64,000 nt of DNA from an uncultured Pelagibacteraceae bacterium. GTDB taxonomy: Bacteria; Pseudomonadota; Alphaproteobacteria; Pelagibacterales; Pelagibacteraceae. The notes under the pieces are model-generated. The model saw nothing but the letters and a program-made list of their open reading frames with translations, ran no database searches and had not been told where the DNA came from. The translations under genes and the position numbers were made by a program. The stretch covers positions 1 through 64,000 of the forward strand of contig CACIPU010000004.1 of assembly GCA_902588625.1 (NCBI GenBank). The letters are read 5' to 3'. Numbering within the stretch: position 1 is the first letter of the stretch; each line of letters begins with the position of its first letter. Positions 39,148 through 49,301 of the stretch are shown here, in pieces.

Positions 39148-40974
39148 TTATTTAAACCAAGAATATTTTTTTCCCAAATCCTGTATAAATTTTTTATATG
39201 GTAAATATTTATTTGACGACTGCTTGTATACTGACTCTCTAATTTGCACGTTACTAGCAGTTTTTGATATCAAATCTTTTCTTTTATAAAACTCCAAACA
39301 TTTTTCATCCCAAGGAAGATCACAAAATTTCATTAACTTTTTAGATTCTACTTTGGGATTTTCTGTTAATTCTTCGAGCTCAATTTGATACATAGTTTGG
39401 GGATTTTTATTATTATAATCATCTATAATTTTAAAATAATTATCAAAATACTTAAATATATTTTCTAAATCATGTGTCCAAGCTAGTTCAGCTAAATTAT
39501 TTTGAAAGATTGATATTATTGATGAAACTACATCTCTTTTGCAATTTATTATTTTCGCGTTAGGATAAATGTCTTTTATAAATTTTAAATAAAAGAAATT
39601 ATTTAAAGATTTATCTGTAAAAGTATAATTGTTTTTTTTTGATATTAGTCCTCTATTTTCATAAATAGAATTAATTTCATTTCTAATATCCGAACACCTA
39701 CCTAAATTTAATGATTGTTTTTCTAGTATTTTTTTATTTATAAAATTTTCAAATATCCCAGTTTCTTCACCTATTAAGATTGGTTTGCTTCCTGATGCAA
39801 TTATTTTCTCTATTAACGTTGATCCTGATCTTGGAACTCCTACTATAAAAATTGGTTTAATCTTTGAGTCTTTTTTTCCATTTAAAACTTTAACTTCCAG
39901 ATTTTGATTTATTTTTATTACATCATCAAAACAATATTTGACACCCAACTTAAATTTATTCTTTCTAGTTTCAAAAAAACTTTTGTGTCCTTTTTTTAAT
40001 AATTCTAATTCTTCTTCATAATTTTTTGATTTCCTTTCATATTTGGCTAATAGATAATTCCCATATGCATTGTTTATTTGTGATTTATTAGTAACTATAA
40101 TTTTATTAATATTTTTTTTAAGTTCAGAGTCCAAAATATCTTTTTTTAGTTCACTTAAATAATAATAATGAGCTAAATTAGTTGGTTCAGATTTGATAGC
40201 TGCTTCATGAGATTTAATTGCATTATTGAACTGTCCTAATTCTTTATACGCTAATGCTAAATTATGATAAGCGCCACCGTGATCAGGTTGAATTTCAATC
40301 GCCTTTTTATAAGAATTTAATGCATTTTGAAAATCATTAAGTGTTCTATATATTAAACCTAAGTTATTATGAGCGCCAACAAGTTTTGGATTGATGTCAA
40401 TTGCTTTTTGGTAACAACTTATGGCTTCATGATATTCCTTTAAATCAGTATGTACGTTTCCTAAACTGAAAAAAGCAAGTCCATAGTTTTTTTGAATATC
40501 AATTGTTTTTTGGAAATATTTTTTTGCAAGCTTTAGATCTTTCGTTTGATAAAAAATTATCCCAAGATTATAGTAAGAATTTGTATGCTTAGGATTGATT
40601 TCCAAAACTTTATTATAATATTTTTTTGCCTCCTCAGTATTACCCATTTCTTTATAGCATGTAGCTAAATTATGAATTGCACTTATGTTGTTAGGTTGTA
40701 TATCAATAGCTTTAATCAAAAATTCTTTTGCTTTTTCAAAGTTTCTACTTAAAACAGAAATAGTTGCTAATATTATCAATGAGTCAAAATGATAAGAATT
40801 TATGCTAAGTATTTTATAACAATAAATTTCAGCATTTTTATAATCTTTATTTTTATAAAACTCTAAGACTTTTAAAAATTCATTTTGTAAAGATTCATTT
40901 TTTTTATCCATAATTTTAATTATATAGCTAATTTTATAATCTATGTTACATTTATATAAAAAATGGTGAAGCAA
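39148..40974 (-). CDS. TPR-repeat protein with C-terminal sulfotransferase domain; start likely at internal MDKKNES
   Basis: About 7 TPR units (NPKHTNSYYNLGIIFYQ...), then IFIVGVPRSGSTLIEKIIASG PAPS-binding motif. Confidence 0.85.
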   Translation of the reverse strand: MLHHFLYKCNIDYKISYIIKIMDKKNESLQNEFLKVLEFYKNKDYKNAEIYCYKILSINSYHFDSLIILATISVLSRNFEKAKEFLIKAIDIQPNNISAIHNLATCYKEMGNTEEAKKYYNKVLEINPKHTNSYYNLGIIFYQTKDLKLAKKYFQKTIDIQKNYGLAFFSLGNVHTDLKEYHEAISCYQKAIDINPKLVGAHNNLGLIYRTLNDFQNALNSYKKAIEIQPDHGGAYHNLALAYKELGQFNNAIKSHEAAIKSEPTNLAHYYYLSELKKDILDSELKKNINKIIVTNKSQINNAYGNYLLAKYERKSKNYEEELELLKKGHKSFFETRKNKFKLGVKYCFDDVIKINQNLEVKVLNGKKDSKIKPIFIVGVPRSGSTLIEKIIASGSKPILIGEETGIFENFINKKILEKQSLNLGRCSDIRNEINSIYENRGLISKKNNYTFTDKSLNNFFYLKFIKDIYPNAKIINCKRDVVSSIISIFQNNLAELAWTHDLENIFKYFDNYFKIIDDYNNKNPQTMYQIELEELTENPKVESKKLMKFCDLPWDEKCLEFYKRKDLISKTASNVQIRESVYKQSSNKYLPYKKFIQDLGKKYSWFK

Positions 40975-41409
40975 ATTTCAATAAAAACTAAATTTGGCTG
41001 GATATCTGCTTTTGAGGTAAAAAATGCCATTACAGAAGTCAAATTCGGTAAATATAAATCTATAGGTAAAAGCAAAAATCTCAAGAAATTCAAATTAAAT
41101 TTGAAAAAATACTTCTCAAAAAAAAGTAAATTTTTTAATATTAATACTAAGGTTGATGGCAATTTTGTCCAAAAAAAAATATGGAACGAACTAAAGAAAA
41201 TAAAATTTGGTCAAACAAAAACTTATGGGGAAATAGCTAAAAAAAATAAATTATCTCCTCGACATATTGGAAAAATATGCGGCCAAAATAAAATTTTACT
41301 AGCCATCCCTTGTCATAGGGTAGTTAGATCAGATGGTACTATGGGAGGGTTTTCTGCAAAAGGAGGAATTTCCCTTAAGAAAAAATTATTAAAATTTGAA
41401 AATTGTTAA
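40963..41409 (+). CDS. ogt: Methylated-DNA-[protein]-cysteine S-methyltransferase
   Basis: [31 protein letters not shown]. Confidence 0.92.
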   Translation: MVKQISIKTKFGWISAFEVKNAITEVKFGKYKSIGKSKNLKKFKLNLKKYFSKKSKFFNINTKVDGNFVQKKIWNELKKIKFGQTKTYGEIAKKNKLSPRHIGKICGQNKILLAIPCHRVVRSDGTMGGFSAKGGISLKKKLLKFENC

Positions 41410-42677
41410 CTTGGTTTATTCATTGAAACAAAAAAGTCAGCATTATTTTTTGTGGTTTTCAATTTAGAAAGAAGAAATTCTATTGCATCCATAGTTCCCA
41501 TTGAACTTAATATTTTTCTTAAAACATTCATCTTAAGCAAATCGTCATTTTTGAATAGCAATTCTTCTCTTCTAGTTCCAGACCTAGTTATATCAATAGC
41601 TGGGTAGATTCTTTTATCTGAAATTTTTCTATCTAAAATTAATTCACTATTTCCTGTTCCTTTAAATTCTTCAAAAATTACTTCATCCATTCTACTTCCA
41701 GTATCAATTAACGCTGTTGATATTATAGTGAGAGAGCCTCCTTGTTCTATATTTCTTGCTGCACCAAAAAATCTTTTTGGTCGTTGAAGTGCATTAGCAT
41801 CTACTCCTCCAGTTAAAACTTTTCCAGAGCTCGGCACTACTGCATTATATGCTCTTCCTAGTCTTGTTATTGAATCCAAAAGAATAATTACATCTTTTTT
41901 GTGTTCTGTTAATCTTTTAGCCTTTTCAATAACCATTTCAGCTACCGCAACGTGTCTCGAAGCTGGCTCATCAAAAGTAGAACTTATGACTTCTCCTTTT
42001 ACAGATCTTTGCATATCAGTTACCTCTTCTGGTCTTTCATCAATAAGTAAGACCATTAAGTAACATTCAGGATGATTCTTCGCTATAGAGTTTGCTATAT
42101 TTTGTAATATAATTGTTTTTCCTGCTTTTGGTGGAGATATAATTAATGATCTCTGTCCTTTACCAATTGGGCTAACAAGATCAATTAGTCTTGCTGTTTG
42201 ATCTGGTTTTTTTTCAATTTTAGTAGTCTCAACCTCCATAACAAGTTGAGAATCTGGATATAAAGGTGTTAAGTTTTCAAAAGCAATTTTATTTCTTGAT
42301 TTATCAGGATTGTCAAAATTTATTTTATCAACTTTTAGTAAAGCAAAATATCTTTCTTGGTCTTTTGGAGCTCTTATTTCACCCTCAACAGAGTCCCCAG
42401 TTCTTAATCCAAATCTTCTTATTTGACTTGGACTAACATAAATATCATCTGCTCCGGGAAGGTAATTTGACTCTGTAGCTCTCAAAAAGCCAAAACCATC
42501 TTGTAAAACTTCAAGAGTTCCACCACCAATTATTTGTTCATTTTTTTCAGCAAGTTTTTTTAAAATTGCAAATAAAATTTCTTGTTTTCTAAGTGTACTT
42601 GGGTTTTCAACTGAAAGTTTTTCAGCTTGTGAAATAAGTTCCGCAGGTGTTTTTTTTTTAAGTTCTTCTAAGTTCAT
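41406..42677 (-). CDS. rho: Transcription termination factor Rho
   Basis: [60 protein letters not shown]; fully canonical. Confidence 0.98.
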   Translation of the reverse strand: MNLEELKKKTPAELISQAEKLSVENPSTLRKQEILFAILKKLAEKNEQIIGGGTLEVLQDGFGFLRATESNYLPGADDIYVSPSQIRRFGLRTGDSVEGEIRAPKDQERYFALLKVDKINFDNPDKSRNKIAFENLTPLYPDSQLVMEVETTKIEKKPDQTARLIDLVSPIGKGQRSLIISPPKAGKTIILQNIANSIAKNHPECYLMVLLIDERPEEVTDMQRSVKGEVISSTFDEPASRHVAVAEMVIEKAKRLTEHKKDVIILLDSITRLGRAYNAVVPSSGKVLTGGVDANALQRPKRFFGAARNIEQGGSLTIISTALIDTGSRMDEVIFEEFKGTGNSELILDRKISDKRIYPAIDITRSGTRREELLFKNDDLLKMNVLRKILSSMGTMDAIEFLLSKLKTTKNNADFFVSMNKPS

Positions 42678-42742
42678 ATGTGGGGTTTTGTTTATTGAGA
42701 AATGTAATATTAATATAATATCTTTTTAAAAAATTACAAGTC

Positions 42743-43186
42743 TCATAGTGGTTTAAAAACAACTATTATTATTATGCCTATTAGTAAAACAGTAGGTATT
42801 TCGTTGATAATTCTATAAAATTTAGATGAATAAGAGTTATTGTTTTCAGAAAATTTTCTTACACATTCAAATAAAAAGAAGTGATAAATAGTCAAAATAA
42901 TAACAAATAATAGCTTTAACTGAAGCCAAAGAAAACTTACATTTTCTATACCAATAATGTGTATTAAAAGCACTCCAAAAATCCAGGATATAATCATTGC
43001 AGGATTCATAATATAAATAAAAAGTCTTCTTTCCATAATTTTAAAAGTAGATGTTAAATCTTCAGATTTGTTATTTAAAACAGCATCACTATGGTAGACA
43101 AAAATTCTAGGTAAATACAAAAGGCCTGCCATCCAAGAAATCACGGCTATAAGATGAATTGATTTAAATAATAAATATGTATTCAA
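42743..43186 (-). CDS. hemJ: HemJ-like protoporphyrinogen oxidase (UPF0093 membrane protein)
   Basis: SIHLIAVISWMAGLLYLPRIFVYH, four TM helices, heme-gene context. Confidence 0.85.
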   Translation of the reverse strand: MNTYLLFKSIHLIAVISWMAGLLYLPRIFVYHSDAVLNNKSEDLTSTFKIMERRLFIYIMNPAMIISWIFGVLLIHIIGIENVSFLWLQLKLLFVIILTIYHFFLFECVRKFSENNNSYSSKFYRIINEIPTVLLIGIIIIVVFKPL

Positions 43187-43188
43187 TA

Positions 43189-44574
43189 TTATTTTCTATC
43201 TTTTATTGGATTAAGCGATAGTATTTTTTCATTATACCTAAATTTAGATTTCTTTTTAGAGCTGTAATGAAGAGAATTGATTACGGTAATGGTTGATGTT
43301 TCTGGTGCAATCAATATGGAAACTCCCCCATAGCCACTCATTCCAAATACTACTCGATCTTCTAAACCTTTATAATCCATGTGAAAGTAACCCCCGTATG
43401 CTTTTGCTGGATTGTAAGGAGGATCTCTAAATTCTTGAGTAGTTTTTTTCTTTATTCTTCTTTCATGAATATCCTTAAAATATTTACCTACACAAGTATC
43501 ATTTTGATAATCATCCATTATACTTTTTGCAATTCTTAAATAATCATACCTATCTGCATAAAACATAGAATTTGCTTTTCCAGCGTCAGGAAGCTCTCTA
43601 CTTTTAAAAAAAAGAACACTATTTTTAATTTTTACATGTCTTTGGAAAACATCCTCTAAAAATTTTTCAAATTGATCACCTGTTTTATATTTTATGTAAT
43701 TAAAAACTATATTTGGTAACAGTCCGTGATAATTATATTTAGGTTTAGATTTTTTTTTATCTTTCATCATAAACATATAACGAGCAAGATTTTCATCATC
43801 ATTGCTTGTGCCATCCCACATAGCAACATCAGTAACGTGTTTATGATCTCCCGCATTCATGTTCAAAAGATCTATTAATTTTTGGTCATGATAAAGAGTT
43901 TTTTCAATTAGTGGCCAATCATTTAATTTTGAATCTATGCTATCAATATAACCTGCACAAATTGCATGGCCCGCAAGTAATCCAATCATACTTTTACCAA
44001 CAGAATTGGAACGAAATTTTGTTTCGTCATCAAAAAATTCTCCTAGTCTTTCTTTGGGTGATTTTTCGTCTATAACAATTTTATCACCCTCAAAAAGTAA
44101 ATAACTAAGTATAGCTGACTCTTTTAATTCCTTTTTTGCAGTCTCATCGTTCCTTAAATTTGATTTAAATTCATAAGTTTCTTTCGAGGGATTTATTTCA
44201 TATGTATGAAACGAGAAAGAATATGGATGATTAATAGTTTTCCATAAATAATAAATTAGTGTATCCCTGTTAGGTTCTGCGTTTGGACGAACTTGCCACC
44301 TATCTTTATAAAATTTTATTTTTAAATTATTTTCTGCTCTCGCATTACATCCATTATCATACCAAGCTTGGCTTCCTTTTTCTAAAGTCTTGCATATTTC
44401 TTTAGTTTTTATAATTAAATATTGATGATGACCATTATCATGCAGCCACTTATTAAAATCTGTTACATTATTTTTGAAATCGCTTTTATCTTCAAATCCA
44501 GACGCAATATTATCCGCTTTCACTGGAACGCTAAATAATAAAAATATATAAAAAATTATTAGAAGTTTTTTCAT
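43189..44574 (-). CDS. Secreted serine hydrolase (beta-lactamase/penicillin-binding-like)
   Basis: Signal peptide; FRSNSVGKSMIGLLAGHAI (SxxK-like), YGGYFHMDYKGLEDRVVFGMSGYGG. Confidence 0.7.
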   Translation of the reverse strand: MKKLLIIFYIFLLFSVPVKADNIASGFEDKSDFKNNVTDFNKWLHDNGHHQYLIIKTKEICKTLEKGSQAWYDNGCNARAENNLKIKFYKDRWQVRPNAEPNRDTLIYYLWKTINHPYSFSFHTYEINPSKETYEFKSNLRNDETAKKELKESAILSYLLFEGDKIVIDEKSPKERLGEFFDDETKFRSNSVGKSMIGLLAGHAICAGYIDSIDSKLNDWPLIEKTLYHDQKLIDLLNMNAGDHKHVTDVAMWDGTSNDDENLARYMFMMKDKKKSKPKYNYHGLLPNIVFNYIKYKTGDQFEKFLEDVFQRHVKIKNSVLFFKSRELPDAGKANSMFYADRYDYLRIAKSIMDDYQNDTCVGKYFKDIHERRIKKKTTQEFRDPPYNPAKAYGGYFHMDYKGLEDRVVFGMSGYGGVSILIAPETSTITVINSLHYSSKKKSKFRYNEKILSLNPIKDRK

Positions 44575-45402
44575 TTAATATTTCCCTACTTTTTTAGCAT
44601 CTCTATAAAAAATTTTAGATAATTCTTCATTGGCTTTATTTTTTAATATCTTGTCATATTTATTCATTAATTCAACTGGTCTTTTTGTGTGCTCATGATA
44701 CTTAAATTTATCTATTCCTCTTGCTTGTTGCACATAGACTTTTCCAATTACTTGATCAACATTCGCTCCTATATAGCTTTGAATAACAAATCCAATTCTT
44801 CTGCTATTGCTTCTGTTTGGAGTAGAGCCATGAACAATCATTGGATGATGAAGCGATAGCTGACCAGCTTTTAATTCATTGGGGACTGTGTCCTCTAATG
44901 GTACGTTTTGAACTGTTTGACCTCGAGTTAATAAATTGTTTTCATTAAATGTGTCCCTATGTTCTCGGATTTCTTCTTTATGAGTACCACGCCACATTCT
45001 CATGCAGCCATTTTCTTCATTTGCATCAGTAACAGCTAACCAGGCAGTAACCCAGTTGTGTGGCTCAAAACCAATATATTTTGCATCTTGGTGCCAACTA
45101 ACAAAACCTTTGTTATCAGGATCTTTAATAAATAAAGTTGTTCCACCAATTAAAATATCTTTTCCAATAATACTTTCGACGACATCTAAAATTTTAGAAT
45201 TATGGCAGACTTTATCAAAAACAGGTGAAATCATATGAACATAATTTCTTCCTAATCCATATAGTTCATCTGGCCATTTTTTTTCAATTTTTTCTATCTC
45301 TATTTTAATTTCATTTGCCTCATCCGCCGTTAAAATATCTATGGGCGCAACATAACCATGATCATTATAATCTTTAAGTTGCTTAGGCGTTAGTGAAGTC
45401 AT
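44575..45402 (-). CDS. Phytanoyl-CoA dioxygenase (PhyH) family protein
   Basis: SWHQDAKYIGFEPHNWVTAWLAVTDANEENGCMRMWRGTHK, HGSTPNRSNSRRIGF. Confidence 0.88.
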   Translation of the reverse strand: MTSLTPKQLKDYNDHGYVAPIDILTADEANEIKIEIEKIEKKWPDELYGLGRNYVHMISPVFDKVCHNSKILDVVESIIGKDILIGGTTLFIKDPDNKGFVSWHQDAKYIGFEPHNWVTAWLAVTDANEENGCMRMWRGTHKEEIREHRDTFNENNLLTRGQTVQNVPLEDTVPNELKAGQLSLHHPMIVHGSTPNRSNSRRIGFVIQSYIGANVDQVIGKVYVQQARGIDKFKYHEHTKRPVELMNKYDKILKNKANEELSKIFYRDAKKVGKY

Positions 45403-46283
45403 TTTTCTATTTCATTTCCATTTACACATTTATAACCAATGTGTTCTAACTTGAGTTTTTTGCAGGTTTTTTTTGTTTGTCTAAGCTCATCATAATAAAT
45501 CACTTGTGTTGTGTAGAGAGACTTAGGAATATAATCTTCTCTAAACCCCCCTCTGTATAATCCCCATTTCCAATAAGGCTTTGTACCTTTCATTTTAGTT
45601 TTTCCTTGATGGTTAAGTTTCAATTCTCCATTTACCCAAATTTTAAAAAATCCTTTATCCTCTTTATCTGACCATTTAACATGGACAATAAGATCATTCC
45701 ATTTACCCAAAACTTCTTTTTCTTTTAAAAGTTGTTTAGCATTAAATTGTGAACCACTAGTTCTTCTCGCTAAATTGCTTGGATTGCCCATTCTGTGATC
45801 AATACAAATCCAGTAACCACCTGTATGATCCCAAAACATAAACGTAGGGAAATCATTTTTATTGGCATCTTGATGAAATTGCGAAACTACATTCCATCCC
45901 TTTCCACTAAAATGCTTGTGCTCCTTGGGAAAATAGATTGACCAGGCATACCAAAGTTCACCTTTTCCGCTTCCCCAGTCCATCTGACCATTATGAAGTT
46001 CTGATCTTTCTGCATCATTTTTACAATCGTCATAACCTCCTTTACTGATCCCACAATCACCAGGTCGAACTTCAAATCTCATACTCTCTTCTCCAGACCT
46101 AACTGGATGCCCATCTTTAGCTTTGACCTTTTCAAAAAAATAACTCTTTTTGTGTGATACAGTCGAAACTTCAGTTTTATTAAGGCCTATAGCAAGATCT
46201 TTTGAAAACTTAATTTTTTTTCCAGCTTCAGCGTTGTTACTGAATAACAAACCTAGAACCAAGATCCCTAAAAAAAATTTCAT
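45399..46283 (-). CDS. Secreted polysaccharide lyase-like protein (heparin-lyase-I-like fold), copy 1
   Basis: Signal peptide MKFFLGILVLGLLFSNNAEA; RFEVRPGDCG, ELWYAWSIYFPKE, QFHQD, WNDLIVHVKWS, FKIWVNGEL, KWGLYR. Confidence 0.7.
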   Translation of the reverse strand: MKFFLGILVLGLLFSNNAEAGKKIKFSKDLAIGLNKTEVSTVSHKKSYFFEKVKAKDGHPVRSGEESMRFEVRPGDCGISKGGYDDCKNDAERSELHNGQMDWGSGKGELWYAWSIYFPKEHKHFSGKGWNVVSQFHQDANKNDFPTFMFWDHTGGYWICIDHRMGNPSNLARRTSGSQFNAKQLLKEKEVLGKWNDLIVHVKWSDKEDKGFFKIWVNGELKLNHQGKTKMKGTKPYWKWGLYRGGFREDYIPKSLYTTQVIYYDELRQTKKTCKKLKLEHIGYKCVNGNEIEK

Positions 46284-47071
46284 TTAAGGTTACCAACTAC
46301 ATCATCTTTTTTTTTACCAGCTCTAATCTCATCATAATATACTATTTGTGTAGGGATTTTTTTTTTATACATTAGTTCGTAAGTGCTTACCTTTGATCTA
46401 TATATTCCAAACTTGAAATATGTTTTAACCCCTTTGGATTTTGTTTTTCCTTTAAAATCCTGAACTAATTTATTATTAACCCAAACTTTAAAAAAACCAT
46501 CATCTTTATGGCTCCAATTTACATTAACTAAAATATCATTCCATTTTCCTGACATCTGCTCTCGGGTTAATATTTGAGTAGAGGAAACAGTATATTCAGG
46601 AACATAATTTTCAATCCAATATCCTCCATGTTTATTTTTAAACATCCATATGACATGTTTTTTTTCTTGATGAAATTGGGCCAACATAGTTGAGGCCGGT
46701 TGTACATTTTTAAAATCTTTTGGCAGATAAATTGACCAAGCATACCATCTCTCACCTTTGCTAACTCTATATCTTCCACTTAATTCATGTCTTTCACGAT
46801 CCTTTTTACAATCGCTCCATCCACCATCTCTGTCTTTTCCACAATCCCCAGCTCTAAGTTCAAATCTTATTGATTTTTCTCCCATTCGTACGGGATGACC
46901 ATCTTTCTTATCGACGACTTGCATTCCATATTTTTTATAATAACTTCCAGTTAAACTTTTTTTAAACTTGCTCCCTGAAACAGTATCTTTTGGAAGATTA
47001 ACTGCTTTCCCAGCAAATCCATTATTGCAAAATAATAAAGTTAAAACCAAAATTCCTAAAAGTTTTTTCAT
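46280..47071 (-). CDS. Secreted polysaccharide lyase-like protein, copy 2 (tandem paralog)
   Basis: RFELRAGDCG, ERWYAWSIYLPKD, QFHQEKK, WNDILVNVNWS, FKVWVNNKLV, KFGIYR; parallels copy 1 throughout. Confidence 0.7.
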   Translation of the reverse strand: MKKLLGILVLTLLFCNNGFAGKAVNLPKDTVSGSKFKKSLTGSYYKKYGMQVVDKKDGHPVRMGEKSIRFELRAGDCGKDRDGGWSDCKKDRERHELSGRYRVSKGERWYAWSIYLPKDFKNVQPASTMLAQFHQEKKHVIWMFKNKHGGYWIENYVPEYTVSSTQILTREQMSGKWNDILVNVNWSHKDDGFFKVWVNNKLVQDFKGKTKSKGVKTYFKFGIYRSKVSTYELMYKKKIPTQIVYYDEIRAGKKKDDVVGNLK

Positions 47072-47730
47072 TAAATTATCCTACCAATTTCATTTAGTTC
47101 GTTCGACTCAAAAACTGTTTTTTTATTATGATTTTGAGCAATGGCTACCATAGCTTTTGCAACATTTTGAGCTTGAATAGGTTTGTATTTTTTTAAATTT
47201 CCTAAAAAAAATATAGATAAAGCTTGCATTACAAATATACCAATACGTTCACCCAATCTAAAAACCTTTCTGTTTCCAAGCAAAATTGATGGTCGTATTA
47301 CTGCAAGTTTTGGAAAATTTAAATTATTTAATTCTTTTTCTACCTGGCCTTTGTTTTTTAAGTAAGAACTAGAACTGTTTGGGTTTGCGCCTAATGATGA
47401 CACATAAATAAAAACCTTTACTGAATTTAATTTTGAAATTTTTGCAACATCTACAGGTATATTATACTCGACTCTTCTATATTCATTTTTGTCTGGGGTA
47501 TCTTTTCTAGTTGTTCCAATACAAAAAAAACAATCTCCTCCTAAGATTGAATCTTTGTGCTTTTCTAAATTATTAAAATCAGTTTGAATAATCTCAACTT
47601 TTGGATCGTTGTTATTGGGCACCGAACGAACGAATAATTTTATCTTATTGTAATTATTATTTTGCTTAACAACATTTAAAAGTTCGTTGCCAATTAACCC
47701 AGAAGAACCAAATATTAATGCGGTTTTCAT
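47071..47730 (-). CDS. NAD(P)-binding oxidoreductase (HTATIP2/epimerase-like)
   Basis: ALIFGSSGLIGNELL Rossmann motif, GDCFFCIGTTRKD, YVSSLGANPNSSSSYLKNKGQVE, RPSILLG. Confidence 0.8.
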   Translation of the reverse strand: MKTALIFGSSGLIGNELLNVVKQNNNYNKIKLFVRSVPNNNDPKVEIIQTDFNNLEKHKDSILGGDCFFCIGTTRKDTPDKNEYRRVEYNIPVDVAKISKLNSVKVFIYVSSLGANPNSSSSYLKNKGQVEKELNNLNFPKLAVIRPSILLGNRKVFRLGERIGIFVMQALSIFFLGNLKKYKPIQAQNVAKAMVAIAQNHNKKTVFESNELNEIGRII

Positions 47731-47741
47731 TTTTGCAAATA

Positions 47742-48302
47742 TTAACTATCCCATTTAACATTAAACATTACCTCGTTGCGACGAAATAACGGGAGCGTCC
47801 AAGGTGGATTATAAGTTGCTTTAATTGCAGAACCATTCATTAAAATTTTATCTTCTAAAAGTTTTTCACGAAGAATTTCAGTATATTTTATAAAATTTTT
47901 ATCAGAAGATCTTCCCGAATATCTTATTACTGCAAAATATCCTTCTTCCATTAATGTAATTTCAACATCCGAATTAGTTGGAATGGGTGTCGTTTTTTTA
48001 TTAAATTCTGAAGGAAGATAGAACTGCATAAAGGACACATTATTTTTTTTCATCTGAGTAACTGGTGTTGTCATTTCTATCTTTTTAGAAGAATTATTGT
48101 CACCTGAAATATAATTAAAAAGTTTTCTAAAAGTACTACTATCCTTATCATTAATAGCTTGAACTACAAGACGTTCTGAGTACTTTCTGATTTCATATAT
48201 TTCATTTTTATGAATAATATCAAATTTTACTTCTTCGGTTGCCATCGTAGTATTAGTACTTAAAAATAAACCAATAGCCAAGATGCCTAAAAGTTTTTTC
48301 AT
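47742..48302 (-). CDS. SOUL heme-binding family protein, secreted
   Basis: Signal peptide; YEIRKYSERLVVQA, LFNYISGDNNSSKKIEMTTPV, YFAVIRYSGRSS. Confidence 0.88.
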   Translation of the reverse strand: MKKLLGILAIGLFLSTNTTMATEEVKFDIIHKNEIYEIRKYSERLVVQAINDKDSSTFRKLFNYISGDNNSSKKIEMTTPVTQMKKNNVSFMQFYLPSEFNKKTTPIPTNSDVEITLMEEGYFAVIRYSGRSSDKNFIKYTEILREKLLEDKILMNGSAIKATYNPPWTLPLFRRNEVMFNVKWDS

Positions 48303-49288
48303 TTTTTGTTTAAATTAATTGAAATAAGACAAATAATTTCAAACATTATTGAAGCAGCAACCATAGAAGTAATATTGTTTGGATTGTCTTTTGTTGGCAT
48401 TAGGCAGGCAACGTCGCCACCGATTACATTTTTACCTTTAAGACTTTGAATAAGATTTCTTGCTTCATCCATATTAAAACCTCTAAAAGCTGGCTCAAGA
48501 TTTGCTGTACCTGGTGCCACTGTCGTGTCCAAACAATCTAAATCAAAAGTCACATAAATTGGATTATCACCTAATCTATCCAAAATCATTTTAGAACATT
48601 TTTCATGACCTAATTCTTTGTATTCTTCCATAGTTATAACTTGGTATCCAATGTCATAACTTGCCTGCAACCAATCTAAAGTTCTGGGGTTTCCTCGAAT
48701 TCCTATTTGTGTACTTGTGCTGGGGTCAACATTTCCTTGTTTAACTAAATAAGAAGCCCAATGGGCTGCTGATTTTTTAGCACCTAAAAAGTGGTCTAAT
48801 TTTTCATAACAATCAGTATGCGCATCAAAATGAACTAGGGTTATTTTTTTTCCTTTGGTCAGCTTAGAATTTTTTTTTGCTAAACTTTGTACTATTCCAC
48901 CTGTTACTGAATGATCGCCGCCAATTGATACTACTGGCTTTTCTGCTTTTTCAATGTGATCGTAAAAACTTGAAATTCTTTCAATACATTTTTCATTATC
49001 GTTAGCTTCTGGAAAAGGTACATCTCCAAGATCATGAATTTTATTTAGCGCCCAAGGATCAATACCATATTCAAGATGAGATCTTCTTAACATCGCAGAA
49101 ATATTTCTTACAGCTCTTGGACCAAGATGTTGATCTCTTTCCGTAGTACCATTACCGGTACTATGAGGAACCCCTACTAAAGCAATATCACACTTATTGG
49201 GATCGGGTTCATTTTTACATCTAAACAAAGTTGGAATACCCCACCAATATAGGGTCTCCATCATTATTTTATCTTCATCTGAAATCAT
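48299..49288 (-). CDS. speB: Agmatinase/ureohydrolase family
   Basis: GVPHSTGNGTTERDQHLGPRAVRN, SIGGDHSVTGGIVQ, HFDAHTDCY, YVTFDLDCLDTTVAPGT; substrate not certain. Confidence 0.85.
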   Translation of the reverse strand: MISDEDKIMMETLYWWGIPTLFRCKNEPDPNKCDIALVGVPHSTGNGTTERDQHLGPRAVRNISAMLRRSHLEYGIDPWALNKIHDLGDVPFPEANDNEKCIERISSFYDHIEKAEKPVVSIGGDHSVTGGIVQSLAKKNSKLTKGKKITLVHFDAHTDCYEKLDHFLGAKKSAAHWASYLVKQGNVDPSTSTQIGIRGNPRTLDWLQASYDIGYQVITMEEYKELGHEKCSKMILDRLGDNPIYVTFDLDCLDTTVAPGTANLEPAFRGFNMDEARNLIQSLKGKNVIGGDVACLMPTKDNPNNITSMVAASIMFEIICLISINLNKK

Positions 49289-49301
49289 TTTTTTTTATTT
49301 T

